Of a stretch of 12,301 bases of DNA, positions 1-6,053 are shown one piece after another (positions within the stretch are counted from its first letter, which is position 1; the number at the start of each line of letters is the position of its first letter). The notes under the pieces were generated by a model that saw only the letters and a program-made list of their open reading frames with translations, searched no databases and was not told the origin of the DNA. Source of the stretch: JAFDVL01 sp043736395 (GTDB lineage: Bacteria; Acidobacteriota; Blastocatellia; RBC074). Location: positions 1-12,301 of the forward strand of contig JAYTCQ010000041.1 of NCBI GenBank assembly GCA_043736395.1. The letters run 5' to 3'. The position numbers and the translations under genes were made by a program.

Positions 1-86
1 GGCATTTGTTTGAGGATGTCTTTGACAATTGTCATGGCGATGTTTGGTATACTGTAGATTTTGTCTTCCACAGTGAACCATTTCAT
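1..86 (-). CDS. possible 5' end of an unrecognised gene running off the left edge
   Basis: From an ATG at 86-84 the minus strand stays open for 28 codons to the window edge. The peptide starts MKWFTVEDKIYSIPNIAM and looks protein-like, with alternating hydrophobic and charged residues, but I do not recognise a family. A purine-rich GGAGAGGG lies about 16 bases upstream, which is too far for a normal ribosome binding site. The same frame upstream carries another short open stretch, MNTFGQKIPFLYINSADKK, that ends in TGA nine codons before this ATG. The pair could therefore be a gene broken by a nonsense change, or a short leader followed by a gene. Twenty-eight open codons are not significant by themselves. 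The rest of 87-193 shows only an AT palindrome (175-188). Confidence 0.3.
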   Translation of the reverse strand, partial: MKWFTVEDKIYSIPNIAMTIVKDILKQM

Positions 87-193
87 CGCCTTTTTTGTGA
101 AGCCCTCTCCTCATTTTTTGTCCGCACTATTGATGTATAGAAAGGGGATTTTTTGCCCGAAAGTGTTCATGCCAAAAAAATATTTTTTAGGAG

Positions 194-272
194 GGAGTAG
201 AAAGTAGACGGTAGGTGCTGTTGCGAATTTTTTGAACGTCTCAGATGCAAACTACCGTCTACCGTCTACTCC
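194..272. repeat. inverted repeat built from heptamers, downstream of the 277-591 gene
   Basis: The left arm 194-215 and the right arm 251-272 are reverse complements at 19 of 22 positions and are separated by 35 bases. The right arm is made of heptamers: CTACCGT, CTACCGT and CTACTCC at 252-272. GTAG tetranucleotides lie in the left arm (197-200, 204-207, 211-214) and CTAC lies in the right arm. It begins five bases beyond the TAA stop of the minus-strand gene ending at 277. There is no T tract, so a simple intrinsic terminator is less likely than a REP/REPIN-type or short-tandem-repeat element. Confidence 0.6.
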
Positions 273-276
273 AAAT

Positions 277-591
277 TTAATATTTCATCAGCCAGATGTC
301 GGAATCTATCGTCAAGTGGCAGTAATAAATTGTGCGGCTGTCGCGGGAAATCATAAAATATTCGGCGGTCTCATTCGCCCCAGGAGCAAAAATTTGCTGC
401 GATTTTTTGGTGCGAGTATCGGCGATGAAAATTTTTCCTTCCCGCACAAACAGCAGGCGCTGGCTATCCGGCAGCCAGATCGGAATATCGCCATCATCGG
501 CGATTTTTTCTGTTTCGAGTTGAGCCAGTGCATCCTGATTGCCTTGCCTCCATGCATGCAAGAGTTTTGTGATGTGTTGGGGAGCTGCCAT
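277..591 (-). CDS. chimeric remnant: ECF sigma factor N-terminus joined to PD40 beta-propeller C-terminus
   Basis: This 104-residue protein joins two unrelated families. Residues 1-25 (MAAPQHITKLLHAWRQGNQD and on to ALAQL) match the opening helix of the acidobacterial ECF sigma-70 group, which normally continues for about 160 more residues with regions 2 and 4. From about residue 26 the sequence is instead the last blades of a PD40/WD40-like propeller (IPIWLPDSQRLLFV, GKIFIADTRTKK, ISRDSRTIYY, ending DSDIWLMKY), typical of the C-terminus of acidobacterial Ser/Thr kinases or TolB-like proteins. The chosen ATG at 591 begins the sigma-like part. The frame stays open much further upstream, to about 1023, but that part is antisense to the mutase gene and is not credible. 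An extended -10 motif lies at 632-647. The protein has no complete DNA-binding or kinase domain, so it is probably a deletion fossil, though it could still be expressed. Confidence 0.55.
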   Translation of the reverse strand: MAAPQHITKLLHAWRQGNQDALAQLETEKIADDGDIPIWLPDSQRLLFVREGKIFIADTRTKKSQQIFAPGANETAEYFMISRDSRTIYYCHLTIDSDIWLMKY

Positions 592-631
592 TGTAATTTT
601 AAAAATTAAATTCAAAAAGGGAGTAATTAAA

Positions 632-647
632 AAATATATCACGACAA
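632..647 (-). promoter_or_regulatory. extended -10 promoter for the 277-591 gene
   Basis: On the minus strand the bases read TTGTCGTGATATATTT, containing TGA followed by TATATT (hexamer at 638-633), an extended -10 of the TGn type. It lies 41 bases upstream of the ATG at 591. A copy differing at one base stands upstream of the amidase gene at 5965-5980. No convincing -35 box is visible. Confidence 0.4.
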
Positions 648-649
648 CT

Positions 650-700
650 GAATTCGTCTCGAAAATTTTCTGAATTCCTGATACCACTGCTTGTGAATTC
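650..700. promoter_or_regulatory. three evenly spaced TGAATTC sites in a divergent gap
   Basis: GAATTC occurs at 650-655, 672-677 and 695-700, each preceded by T, with centre spacings of 22 and 23 bases, or about two helical turns. The sites lie between the divergent 277-591 and 728-2074 genes. Phased sites like this can bind a dimeric regulator. GAATTC is also found inside the mutase gene, so chance is possible. Confidence 0.2.
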
Positions 701-719
701 GAATGACACTGGCTATCCT
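691..719 (+). promoter_or_regulatory. weak candidate promoter for the mutase gene
   Basis: TTGTGA (691-696) and TATCCT (714-719) are separated by 17 bases and each match the consensus at four of six positions. Transcription would start within a few bases of the ATG at 728, giving an almost leaderless message. That would fit the lack of a visible ribosome binding site. Confidence 0.25.
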
Positions 720-727
720 CATCAGCG

Positions 728-2074
728 ATGAAACCATTAAAAATAGGTATCACAGGCGTCCGCGGCATCGTTGGCGAAACGTTAACGCCGGAATTAATTA
801 TTGAATTCGCACAAGCATTCGGAACGTATTTCGATGGCGGAAAAATGTTGGTCGGACGCGATACGCGATCGTCAGGATTGATGGTGCGTTCGGCTGTTAT
901 TTCCGGATTAATGGCTTCGGGCTGCGAAGTGATTGATCTGGGAATTTGTCCGACGCCGACGCTGCAATTAGCCGTCGAACATTTGCACGCCAGCGGAGGA
1001 ATTTCGATTACCGCCGGACACAATCCTGCGGCATGGAATGCGTTAAAATTTATTCGCGGCGATGGTTTGTATTTGAATTCGATGCAGGCCGAAGAGCTGC
1101 TGGATATTTATCATCAGGGCGAATTTCGCAAGATGCGACACGATGGAATTCATCCCACGATTGGCACATTTTCCGCCCTCGAAAATCACCTCAACATTTT
1201 GAAAAAAACTTTTGATGTCGAAGCCATCAAAGCCAGCAAATTAACGGTGGCAATTGATTGTTGTAACGGAGCCTGTTCGGTTTTTGCTCCGCTTTGGCTG
1301 GAAGAATTAGGCTGCAAAGTTCTCGCGTTGAATGACGATCCGTCTGCGGCATTTCCGCATAACCCCGAACCAAAACCGGAGACGATGGCGCAGCTTCGTG
1401 CTGTCGTGAAAGCTGGTAAAGCCGACATCGGTTTTGCTCTGGATGCGAACGGTGAACGGTTAGGAATCGTGACCGAATCCGGCGAACCATTGTCGGAAGA
1501 ATTGACACTTGCGATTGCGACAGAAATTCAACTTTCACAAAAACCTGGCGTAGTCGTCACGCATCTTTCGACTAGTTCATTGATTGAAAAAATTGCCTCT
1601 CAACATCAAAGCAAGGTGATTCGGACTCCAGTTGGGCAGGCGTACATTTCTGAAGCGATGCTCGAATATGACGCCGTTATCGGAGGTGAAGGCAACGGAG
1701 CAATTGTGTTGCCAAAGGTGCATTGTACGAATGACAGCGCTGCTGCGATTGGCTTGATTTTAGGGCATCTCGCGGCTACCGGCGAGAAAATTTCTGACGT
1801 TGTGAAGCGGCTCCCGGAAGTTTTTATGCTCAAACGAAATCTGCAAATTGCACCGCAGTTATTGTTTTCAAAATTGCAAAGCGTGCGAAAAGAATCTGGC
1901 GCAAGCGACGCGGTGAATACAGATTTCAGCGATGGAATTAAATTAATTTGGAACGATGGCTGGCTACATTTTAGAGCTTCGAATACTGAATCCATGATTC
2001 GAATAATTGCAGAGGCGGATACGGAAACGCGTGCGCATGAATTATTCAATTGGGCATTGGATCGCGTGAAATAA
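728..2074 (+). CDS. phosphohexomutase-family protein (phosphomannomutase/phosphoglucosamine mutase-like) with altered active-site motifs
   Basis: The 448 residues have the length and order of motifs of the alpha-D-phosphohexomutase family, which moves phosphate between positions 1 and 6 of hexose phosphates for cell-wall and polysaccharide precursors. The N-terminal GVRGIVGETLTPE (10-22), the sugar-binding GEGNG loop (320-324) and the phosphate-binding RASNTES loop (416-422) are present. Two catalytic motifs differ. The usual TASHNP phosphoserine loop reads TAGHNP, with Gly at 97, and the usual DxDxDR magnesium loop reads DANGER at 239-244. Family membership is clear. Whether the protein is an active mutase is not, and it may have a changed role. 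An in-frame TGA at 704-706 makes the ATG at 728 the first possible ATG. No Shine-Dalgarno is evident. A structured repeat begins two bases after the stop codon, and the next gene has the same orientation. Confidence 0.9.
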   Translation: MKPLKIGITGVRGIVGETLTPELIIEFAQAFGTYFDGGKMLVGRDTRSSGLMVRSAVISGLMASGCEVIDLGICPTPTLQLAVEHLHASGGISITAGHNPAAWNALKFIRGDGLYLNSMQAEELLDIYHQGEFRKMRHDGIHPTIGTFSALENHLNILKKTFDVEAIKASKLTVAIDCCNGACSVFAPLWLEELGCKVLALNDDPSAAFPHNPEPKPETMAQLRAVVKAGKADIGFALDANGERLGIVTESGEPLSEELTLAIATEIQLSQKPGVVVTHLSTSSLIEKIASQHQSKVIRTPVGQAYISEAMLEYDAVIGGEGNGAIVLPKVHCTNDSAAAIGLILGHLAATGEKISDVVKRLPEVFMLKRNLQIAPQLLFSKLQSVRKESGASDAVNTDFSDGIKLIWNDGWLHFRASNTESMIRIIAEADTETRAHELFNWALDRVK

Positions 2075-2075
2075 T

Positions 2076-2260
2076 CGTAGCGCAATCCAGCCATGGTTGC
2101 GACAGGCTTTGGCACAAAGCCTAATCTATCGCAGCACCGCGATCTTGGAAAAATACTGTAAGCACAGTGGAGGAAACATTTAATTTTTCACGAGTGTTGT
2201 GGTGGCGAAATAGATTCGCCTTTTGCAAAGGCGGTCGCAACCATGGCTGGTTACGCTACG
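2076..2260. repeat. REPIN-like element with ~57-bp inverted arms filling the mutase/methyltransferase gap
   Basis: Arm 2076-2132 and arm 2204-2260 are imperfect reverse complements that share CGTAGCG at the outer ends, a 17-base core (CCAGCCATGGTTGCGAC) and AATCTAT. Each arm also folds by itself. The left has an 8-bp perfect stem with a 3-base loop at 2104-2122. The right has a 7-bp perfect stem with a 3-base loop at 2217-2233, plus a second 6-bp stem at 2204-2220. The stem sequences differ between the arms, yet both remain perfectly paired. GTAG heads face outward. The element begins one base after the mutase TAA and ends at the methyltransferase ribosome binding site, leaving a 71-base centre with no evident content. 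No target duplication is evident. Confidence 0.75.
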
Positions 2261-2268
2261 GTGGAATT

Positions 2269-2889
2269 ATGGGAATTTATTCACGCAAAATTTTTCCTCA
2301 CTTGTTGGATTTTGCTTTAGGAAACCCAGCCGCGCAAAAACTCCGGCAGCAAACGTTGGCTCAAGCCACAGGAAGTGTCATCGAAATCGGTTTTGGTACA
2401 GGATTAAATCTTCCTTTTTATCCTAAAGAAATTCGACATCTCACCGCCCTCGATTCTGAAGATTTCAGGCCCGAATTAGTAGCTGCGCGAATTACAAAAT
2501 CCGGCTTGGATGTTGACCGCGTACAGTTGGACGCAGCAGGGAATTTACCGTTCGCAAAAAACATTTTCGACACCGTAGTCAGTACGTGGACGATGTGCTC
2601 CATCGCCAATCTTCACGGGGCTTTGCTGGAGATGCGGAGAATTTTGAAGCCATCCGGGAAATTATTATTTTGCGAACATGGTCGCAGCGATGACGCGAAA
2701 ACTGCGAAGTGGCAAGACCGATTGAATCCCATCCAAAATATCATCGGGTGCGGCTGCCATATTAATCGCCAAATTAGTAATTTAATTACTCAAGCAGGAT
2801 TTGAAATTGAAGAGCTGGATCGCTTCGTGATGAAGGATTCGCCGCGAATTATGGGTGAAATGTATCGCGGCATCGGAAAGGTACAATAG
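2269..2889 (+). CDS. class I SAM-dependent methyltransferase (UbiE/METTL7-like)
   Basis: This 206-residue protein transfers a methyl group from S-adenosylmethionine to an unknown small acceptor, possibly a lipid or thiol. The SAM-binding motif I is VIEIGFGTGLNL (37-48). An acidic residue ends the next strand (D62), WTMCSI (107-112) is the post-II motif, and LKPSGKLLFCEHGR (126-139) follows. The opening MGIYSRKIFPHLLDFA and the stretch WQDRLNPIQNIIGCGCHINR match a bacterial family related to human METTL7-type enzymes. I chose the ATG at 2269 because the family begins there and GGTGGA lies four bases upstream. An in-frame GTG at 2167 would add 34 residues translated from the repeat, so I rejected it. 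The substrate cannot be told from the sequence. The stop codon TAG lies inside the following repeat. Cotranscription with the mutase is plausible. Confidence 0.9.
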   Translation: MGIYSRKIFPHLLDFALGNPAAQKLRQQTLAQATGSVIEIGFGTGLNLPFYPKEIRHLTALDSEDFRPELVAARITKSGLDVDRVQLDAAGNLPFAKNIFDTVVSTWTMCSIANLHGALLEMRRILKPSGKLLFCEHGRSDDAKTAKWQDRLNPIQNIIGCGCHINRQISNLITQAGFEIEELDRFVMKDSPRIMGEMYRGIGKVQ

Positions 2890-2977
2890 GCGTCCCCGCC
2901 TGTTGATGGCAACATTACAAGTACTTTCAATAAAACTGTAACTTCAAACGTAGGACAGGCGTTGACGCCTATCCTAC
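2885..2977. repeat. paired inverted repeats between convergent genes, likely a two-way terminator
   Basis: The left hairpin 2885-2904 pairs AATAGGCG with CGCCTGTT around TCCC. The right hairpin 2950-2977 is a near-perfect palindrome whose ends are GTAG and CTAC. Read on the minus strand, the right unit shares ATAGGCGTC..CGCCTGT with the left one, so they are two copies in opposite orientation. Each contains the TAG stop codon of its flanking gene: 2887-2889 for the methyltransferase and 2976-2974 for gpmI. Hairpins at both gene ends suit termination of convergent transcripts, although the T tracts are poor. Confidence 0.65.
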
Positions 2978-4518
2978 CTGAGCAAACTTTTTCCCGTCAT
3001 TTCTTTCGGTTGCTCGACTCCCAAAACTTCTAAAATCGTCGGCGAAATATCTTCGAGTGCGCCACTTGGTCGGAGCGTTCCTTTGTAATCAGCGTCACAC
3101 AAAATAAACGGTACGGGATTATTCGTATGCGCCGTGTGCGGGCCGCCGGTTTCAGGATCAATCAGCTGTTCGCAGTTGCCGTGATCCGCCGTAATCATCG
3201 CGGTTCCGCCCAGGGCTTCAATCGCGCGAATCACTTTTCCTAAACATTCATCAAGAACTTCGACGGCTTTGATTGCGGCGGGCAAATTTCCAGTATGACC
3301 AACCATGTCTGCGTTCGCGAAATTGATAATGTACGCGTCAGTTTTATTTTCAGCTAAGGCTTCGCAAATTTTATCGGCGACGATGTATGCCGACATTTCA
3401 GGCTGTAAATCGTAAGTCGGAACCCTCGGCGAAGGCACTAAGATGCGGCTTTCATGGTCGAATTGCGCTTCGATGCCACCGTTGAAAAAATAAGTTACGT
3501 GCGCGTATTTTTCCGTTTCGGCGATGCGCAAATTTTCTACGCCAGCTTTGGCAAATACGTCCGCGAGAATGTTCGTGAGTGATTGCGGCGCAAACGCAAT
3601 CGGAGCCGTAAACGTCCGGTCGTATCTTGTGAAGGTAGTGAAGTGCAATGGCGAAATAAATTCCCGCTCAAATCCATCGAACTCTTCCACCGTGAACGCT
3701 CTGGTAATTTCGCGAGCACGATCCGCTCTAAAATTAAAGAAAATTACCGAATCATTCGCGCCAATTGTCGCGAGCGGCTTTCCATCTTGGCCAATGATAG
3801 CAGTGGGTTCGATGAATTCATCCATCACTCCTGCCGCGTACGATGCTTCGATTCCGGCGATTGGATCTGCGACTAAATTTCCTGCACCCTTCGTCAATAA
3901 TTTGTAGGCACGCTCTACCCGTTCCCAACGATTGTCACGATCCATGACGTGATAGCGACCGCAAATTGAAGCCACACTACCTACACTAATCTCATTCATT
4001 TTGGCCATCAATTCTTCGATGTATCGCTTCGCAGAATTCGGAGCCGTGTCGCGTCCATCAGTGAAGCCATGAACAAAAACCTGCGAAATTCCCTTTAATT
4101 TTGCGAGTTTTAGCAACGCATACAAATGTTCCTGAATCGAATGTACGCCGCCATCAGAGACAAGTCCCATCAAATGTAAGGCAGAATTTTTCGCAGCATC
4201 CATCGCGGCTACGAGTGCCGGATTAGAATTAAATGTTCCGTCTGCGATCGCCATATCAATACGCGTGATGTCCATTTGGACGACGCGACCCGCGCCCATG
4301 TTGAGATGTCCGACTTCAGAATTTCCGAATTGTCCGCAAGGTAATCCTACGCGTTCGCCGGAGCCTTCGATCAATGTATGCTGGTATTTTTTGTAATATT
4401 CATCGAGGTTCGGCGTGTTCGCCTGCGCGATGGCGTTGCCTTCAAATTTTTCAGAATGACCAAAACCATCGAGGATGATGAGGGCGACCGGGCGTTTTTT
4501 TAAGGTGATGTTTGCCAT
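2974..4518 (-). CDS. gpmI: 2,3-bisphosphoglycerate-independent phosphoglycerate mutase
   Basis: This cytoplasmic glycolytic enzyme interconverts 3-phosphoglycerate and 2-phosphoglycerate using two manganese ions and a phosphoserine. At 514 residues it has the usual length. Visible active-site elements are the first metal Asp in ILDGFG (D17), the catalytic Ser in GNSEVGHLNMGAGR (S67), VHGFTDGRDTAP (149-160), the Arg-rich GRYHVMDRDNRW (187-198), FNFRADRARE (261-270), the metal ligands in NADMVGHTG (402-410; D404, H408), ITADHGN (442-448; D445, H446) and PHTAHT (460-465; H464). Nothing is missing. The ATG at 4518 begins the conserved N-terminus, although no strong Shine-Dalgarno precedes it. A possible promoter lies at 4560-4589. 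The gene stands alone between two repeat elements, and its TAG stop is part of the 2950-2977 palindrome. Confidence 0.98.
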   Translation of the reverse strand: MANITLKKRPVALIILDGFGHSEKFEGNAIAQANTPNLDEYYKKYQHTLIEGSGERVGLPCGQFGNSEVGHLNMGAGRVVQMDITRIDMAIADGTFNSNPALVAAMDAAKNSALHLMGLVSDGGVHSIQEHLYALLKLAKLKGISQVFVHGFTDGRDTAPNSAKRYIEELMAKMNEISVGSVASICGRYHVMDRDNRWERVERAYKLLTKGAGNLVADPIAGIEASYAAGVMDEFIEPTAIIGQDGKPLATIGANDSVIFFNFRADRAREITRAFTVEEFDGFEREFISPLHFTTFTRYDRTFTAPIAFAPQSLTNILADVFAKAGVENLRIAETEKYAHVTYFFNGGIEAQFDHESRILVPSPRVPTYDLQPEMSAYIVADKICEALAENKTDAYIINFANADMVGHTGNLPAAIKAVEVLDECLGKVIRAIEALGGTAMITADHGNCEQLIDPETGGPHTAHTNNPVPFILCDADYKGTLRPSGALEDISPTILEVLGVEQPKEMTGKSLLR

Positions 4519-4559
4519 GAGTTTTAAGAGTTCTAACTATGAATTATTTTGAATCGCGT

Positions 4560-4589
4560 ATTGTAACGTTGAGGTGTGAAGTAGTGCAA
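4560..4589 (-). promoter_or_regulatory. candidate gpmI promoter
   Basis: On the minus strand TTGCAC (4589-4584) and TACAAT (4565-4560) are separated by 18 bases. The -10 matches five of six consensus bases and the -35 only three. The -10 ends about 41 bases upstream of the gpmI ATG. It lies just outside the inverted repeat that begins at 4600. Confidence 0.35.
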
Positions 4590-4599
4590 ATTTTTAGAA

Positions 4600-4786
4600 A
4601 AATAGACCACGGATCAGGCGGATCATGCGGGCTTACGCTGATCTGAAGTGTCAGTAGCCCGACTGTGAAGGAGGGTAGCAGTGGCAACTAACGGGCGATA
4701 ATCGAGGCAACCCTTGCTTACGCGCGGGCTACTGACACTTCAGAACCGCGTAAACCCGCATGATCCGCCCGATCCGTGGTCTATTT
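4600..4786. repeat. nested inverted-repeat element with 62-bp arms
   Basis: Arms 4600-4661 and 4725-4786 are reverse complements at about 58 of 62 positions. The inner 20 bases of each arm (4642-4661 and 4725-4744) pair perfectly and include GTAGCCCG/CGGGCTAC. The outer ~42 bases carry a second motif family (AGACCACGGATC, GGCGGATCATGCGGG) and hold all the mismatches. The 63-base centre has no gene. The pattern suggests one palindromic repeat placed inside another. The right arm overlaps the TAG stop of the amidase gene (4783-4781), so the transcript of that gene would end in a very long hairpin. Confidence 0.75.
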
Positions 4787-5956
4787 CTTGAAAAGATTTT
4801 CTCGTATCTCCGGCAACATTTCATACAACCTATCACCGGGACACTTCGTCCCCGCGCAGACCGTTCCCGCCTTTGATTCATTGGCTTCACGATGGCCAGA
4901 AATTGTTGGCAGATTCAGCCGGGTACTCGCGTGAAAACTTTTCCCGTTCGGATCTAAACCAAGTTGCTGACATTTCATTTTGAGCAATGTTTGCAGGCTT
5001 GCGATTAACTTTTTACTTGGTTGTGAATCCATATAATTTCCCAGCATCGCGATACCAATCGTCCCCGTATTCGCACAACTGAAATGTGTGCCGACGGAAT
5101 TGTCCCCGCCCGCTTTGCCTTCGTAAATCACGCCGTTTGGATCAATCAAATAATGGTAGCCGAGATCGCCCCAGCCGTTCGTGAAGGCGTGAAAATTCCA
5201 GATGCAGCGCACCATCGCCGGAAAATCTTCAAACGAATTATTGGTTGCCGTGTGATGAATAATCAGATGACGAGCCGGGTTTTGGGCTTTGATTTTTGGT
5301 GCAGATTTCCCGTCGGGACAGAACCAGGCATTGCGGTTGACGATGCTTTGATGAGGCTCAGAAAAAAAAGACTTCGGGGTTGCTCCGGGGCTGATGAAGC
5401 GAAATTTTATTTCTTTTAAAGTCGGCGCTGAATTACTCTGGTCGCGCTGCATCTCGACTTTGTATTGAACGTATTTTGTTGTGGGCGGAAAGAAAAATAA
5501 TCCGGCTTTTGTACGCGGATCGCCATCAAGGCTGGAAGCTTGCCAATCGCTCCAATCGCCTTTATTTATTGATGATCGGACGCTGATTTTTAGTTTTGCT
5601 TTGGGATTAACATCTGCTTGCCACTTCGCCGAAAGCGCCAGAAACGGCGCAGGATCAACCAACAGCATCGGCAAGTCTTCAGAAATTAAATTTGCTGATT
5701 CGGCCCCGGCTTCGATGCTTAATCCTGACGAAGAAGTTTTTAGATTGGATTGTTCAGTACTAGAAATTCCCTTGGTAAAATCAAAATTTAATTCTTCTTG
5801 TCGCACCGTGGGAGGCAGATTACTTTCGAAAGTTGGAGCAATCGTTGGCGCAATCGTAGCTTCGATAATCGGCGGATTTTTTTTTGTTTCTGGCGGACGT
5901 TTACACGCTGTCAGAAAAATCAGGCAGATCAGCAATCCAATGAATGTTTTAGACAT
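4781..5956 (-). CDS. N-acetylmuramoyl-L-alanine amidase lipoprotein (PGRP/amidase_2 domain)
   Basis: The 391-residue precursor starts with a lipoprotein signal peptide whose lipobox LTAC places the lipidated Cys at 18. A Pro/Thr-rich linker (about 20-50) follows, then an uncharacterised, probably beta-rich region (about 52-190), and a peptidoglycan-recognition/amidase domain (about 204-390). Expected zinc ligands are His in LIIHHTAT (234-235), His in SGHREA (355) and Cys in TKCPGD (372). YHYLIDPNGVIYEGK (267-281) and TGTIGIAMLGNY (297-308) are standard family stretches. All catalytic ligands are present, so it should cut the amide between muramic acid and the peptide at the cell envelope. The ATG at 5956 gives a proper signal peptide and lies close to an extended -10 motif, suggesting a short or absent leader. 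It diverges from the 6054 gene. Confidence 0.93.
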   Translation of the reverse strand: MSKTFIGLLICLIFLTACKRPPETKKNPPIIEATIAPTIAPTFESNLPPTVRQEELNFDFTKGISSTEQSNLKTSSSGLSIEAGAESANLISEDLPMLLVDPAPFLALSAKWQADVNPKAKLKISVRSSINKGDWSDWQASSLDGDPRTKAGLFFFPPTTKYVQYKVEMQRDQSNSAPTLKEIKFRFISPGATPKSFFSEPHQSIVNRNAWFCPDGKSAPKIKAQNPARHLIIHHTATNNSFEDFPAMVRCIWNFHAFTNGWGDLGYHYLIDPNGVIYEGKAGGDNSVGTHFSCANTGTIGIAMLGNYMDSQPSKKLIASLQTLLKMKCQQLGLDPNGKSFHASTRLNLPTISGHREANESKAGTVCAGTKCPGDRLYEMLPEIRENLFKK

Positions 5957-5964
5957 AACGTGAG

Positions 5965-5980
5965 AAATATATCACAACAA
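5965..5980 (-). promoter_or_regulatory. extended -10 promoter for the amidase gene
   Basis: The minus strand reads TTGTTGTGATATATTT, with TGA directly before TATATT (5971-5966). The hexamer ends nine bases upstream of the ATG at 5956, so the message would be leaderless or nearly so. It matches the motif at 632-647 at 15 of 16 bases. Confidence 0.4.
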
Positions 5981-5990
5981 ATAATTTAGG

Positions 5991-6018
5991 TTGACGCCGA
6001 AGCTAAATTGCATAGACT
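5991..6018 (+). promoter_or_regulatory. sigma-70-type promoter for the LURP-one-like gene
   Basis: TTGACG (5991-5996, five of six consensus bases) and TAGACT (6013-6018, four of six) are separated by 16 bases. A transcript would begin near 6025, leaving a leader of about 30 bases before the ATG at 6054. This argues against using the in-frame TTG at 5991 as the start codon. Confidence 0.4.
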
Positions 6019-6053
6019 TTGCAGCGACAGCCCTGAATGATTGGAAACAAATT

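Noticed and set aside
22..53. TTGACA and TATACT as a plus-strand promoter, with a 12-bp palindrome at 23-34
   Set aside because: The spacer is 20 bases, no plus-strand gene follows, and the bases may code on the minus strand.
592..1023. Upstream extension of the minus-strand frame of the sigma/PD40 chimera
   Set aside because: Most of it is the antisense of the well-supported mutase gene, and the recognisable protein begins at the ATG at 591.
1606..2115. 169-codon minus-strand frame inside the mutase gene
   Set aside because: Lies opposite a clear coding region, resembles no family, and its composition is that of an antisense shadow.
2167..2268. GTG start giving a 34-residue longer methyltransferase
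   Set aside because: The extra residues are translated from the inverted repeat, the family starts at MGIYSR, and a ribosome binding site precedes the ATG at 2269.
3524..3907. 127-codon plus-strand frame opposite gpmI
   Set aside because: Antisense shadow of a strongly conserved enzyme.
5481..5963. 160-codon plus-strand frame opposite the amidase gene
   Set aside because: Antisense to a gene with an intact signal peptide; no recognisable domain.
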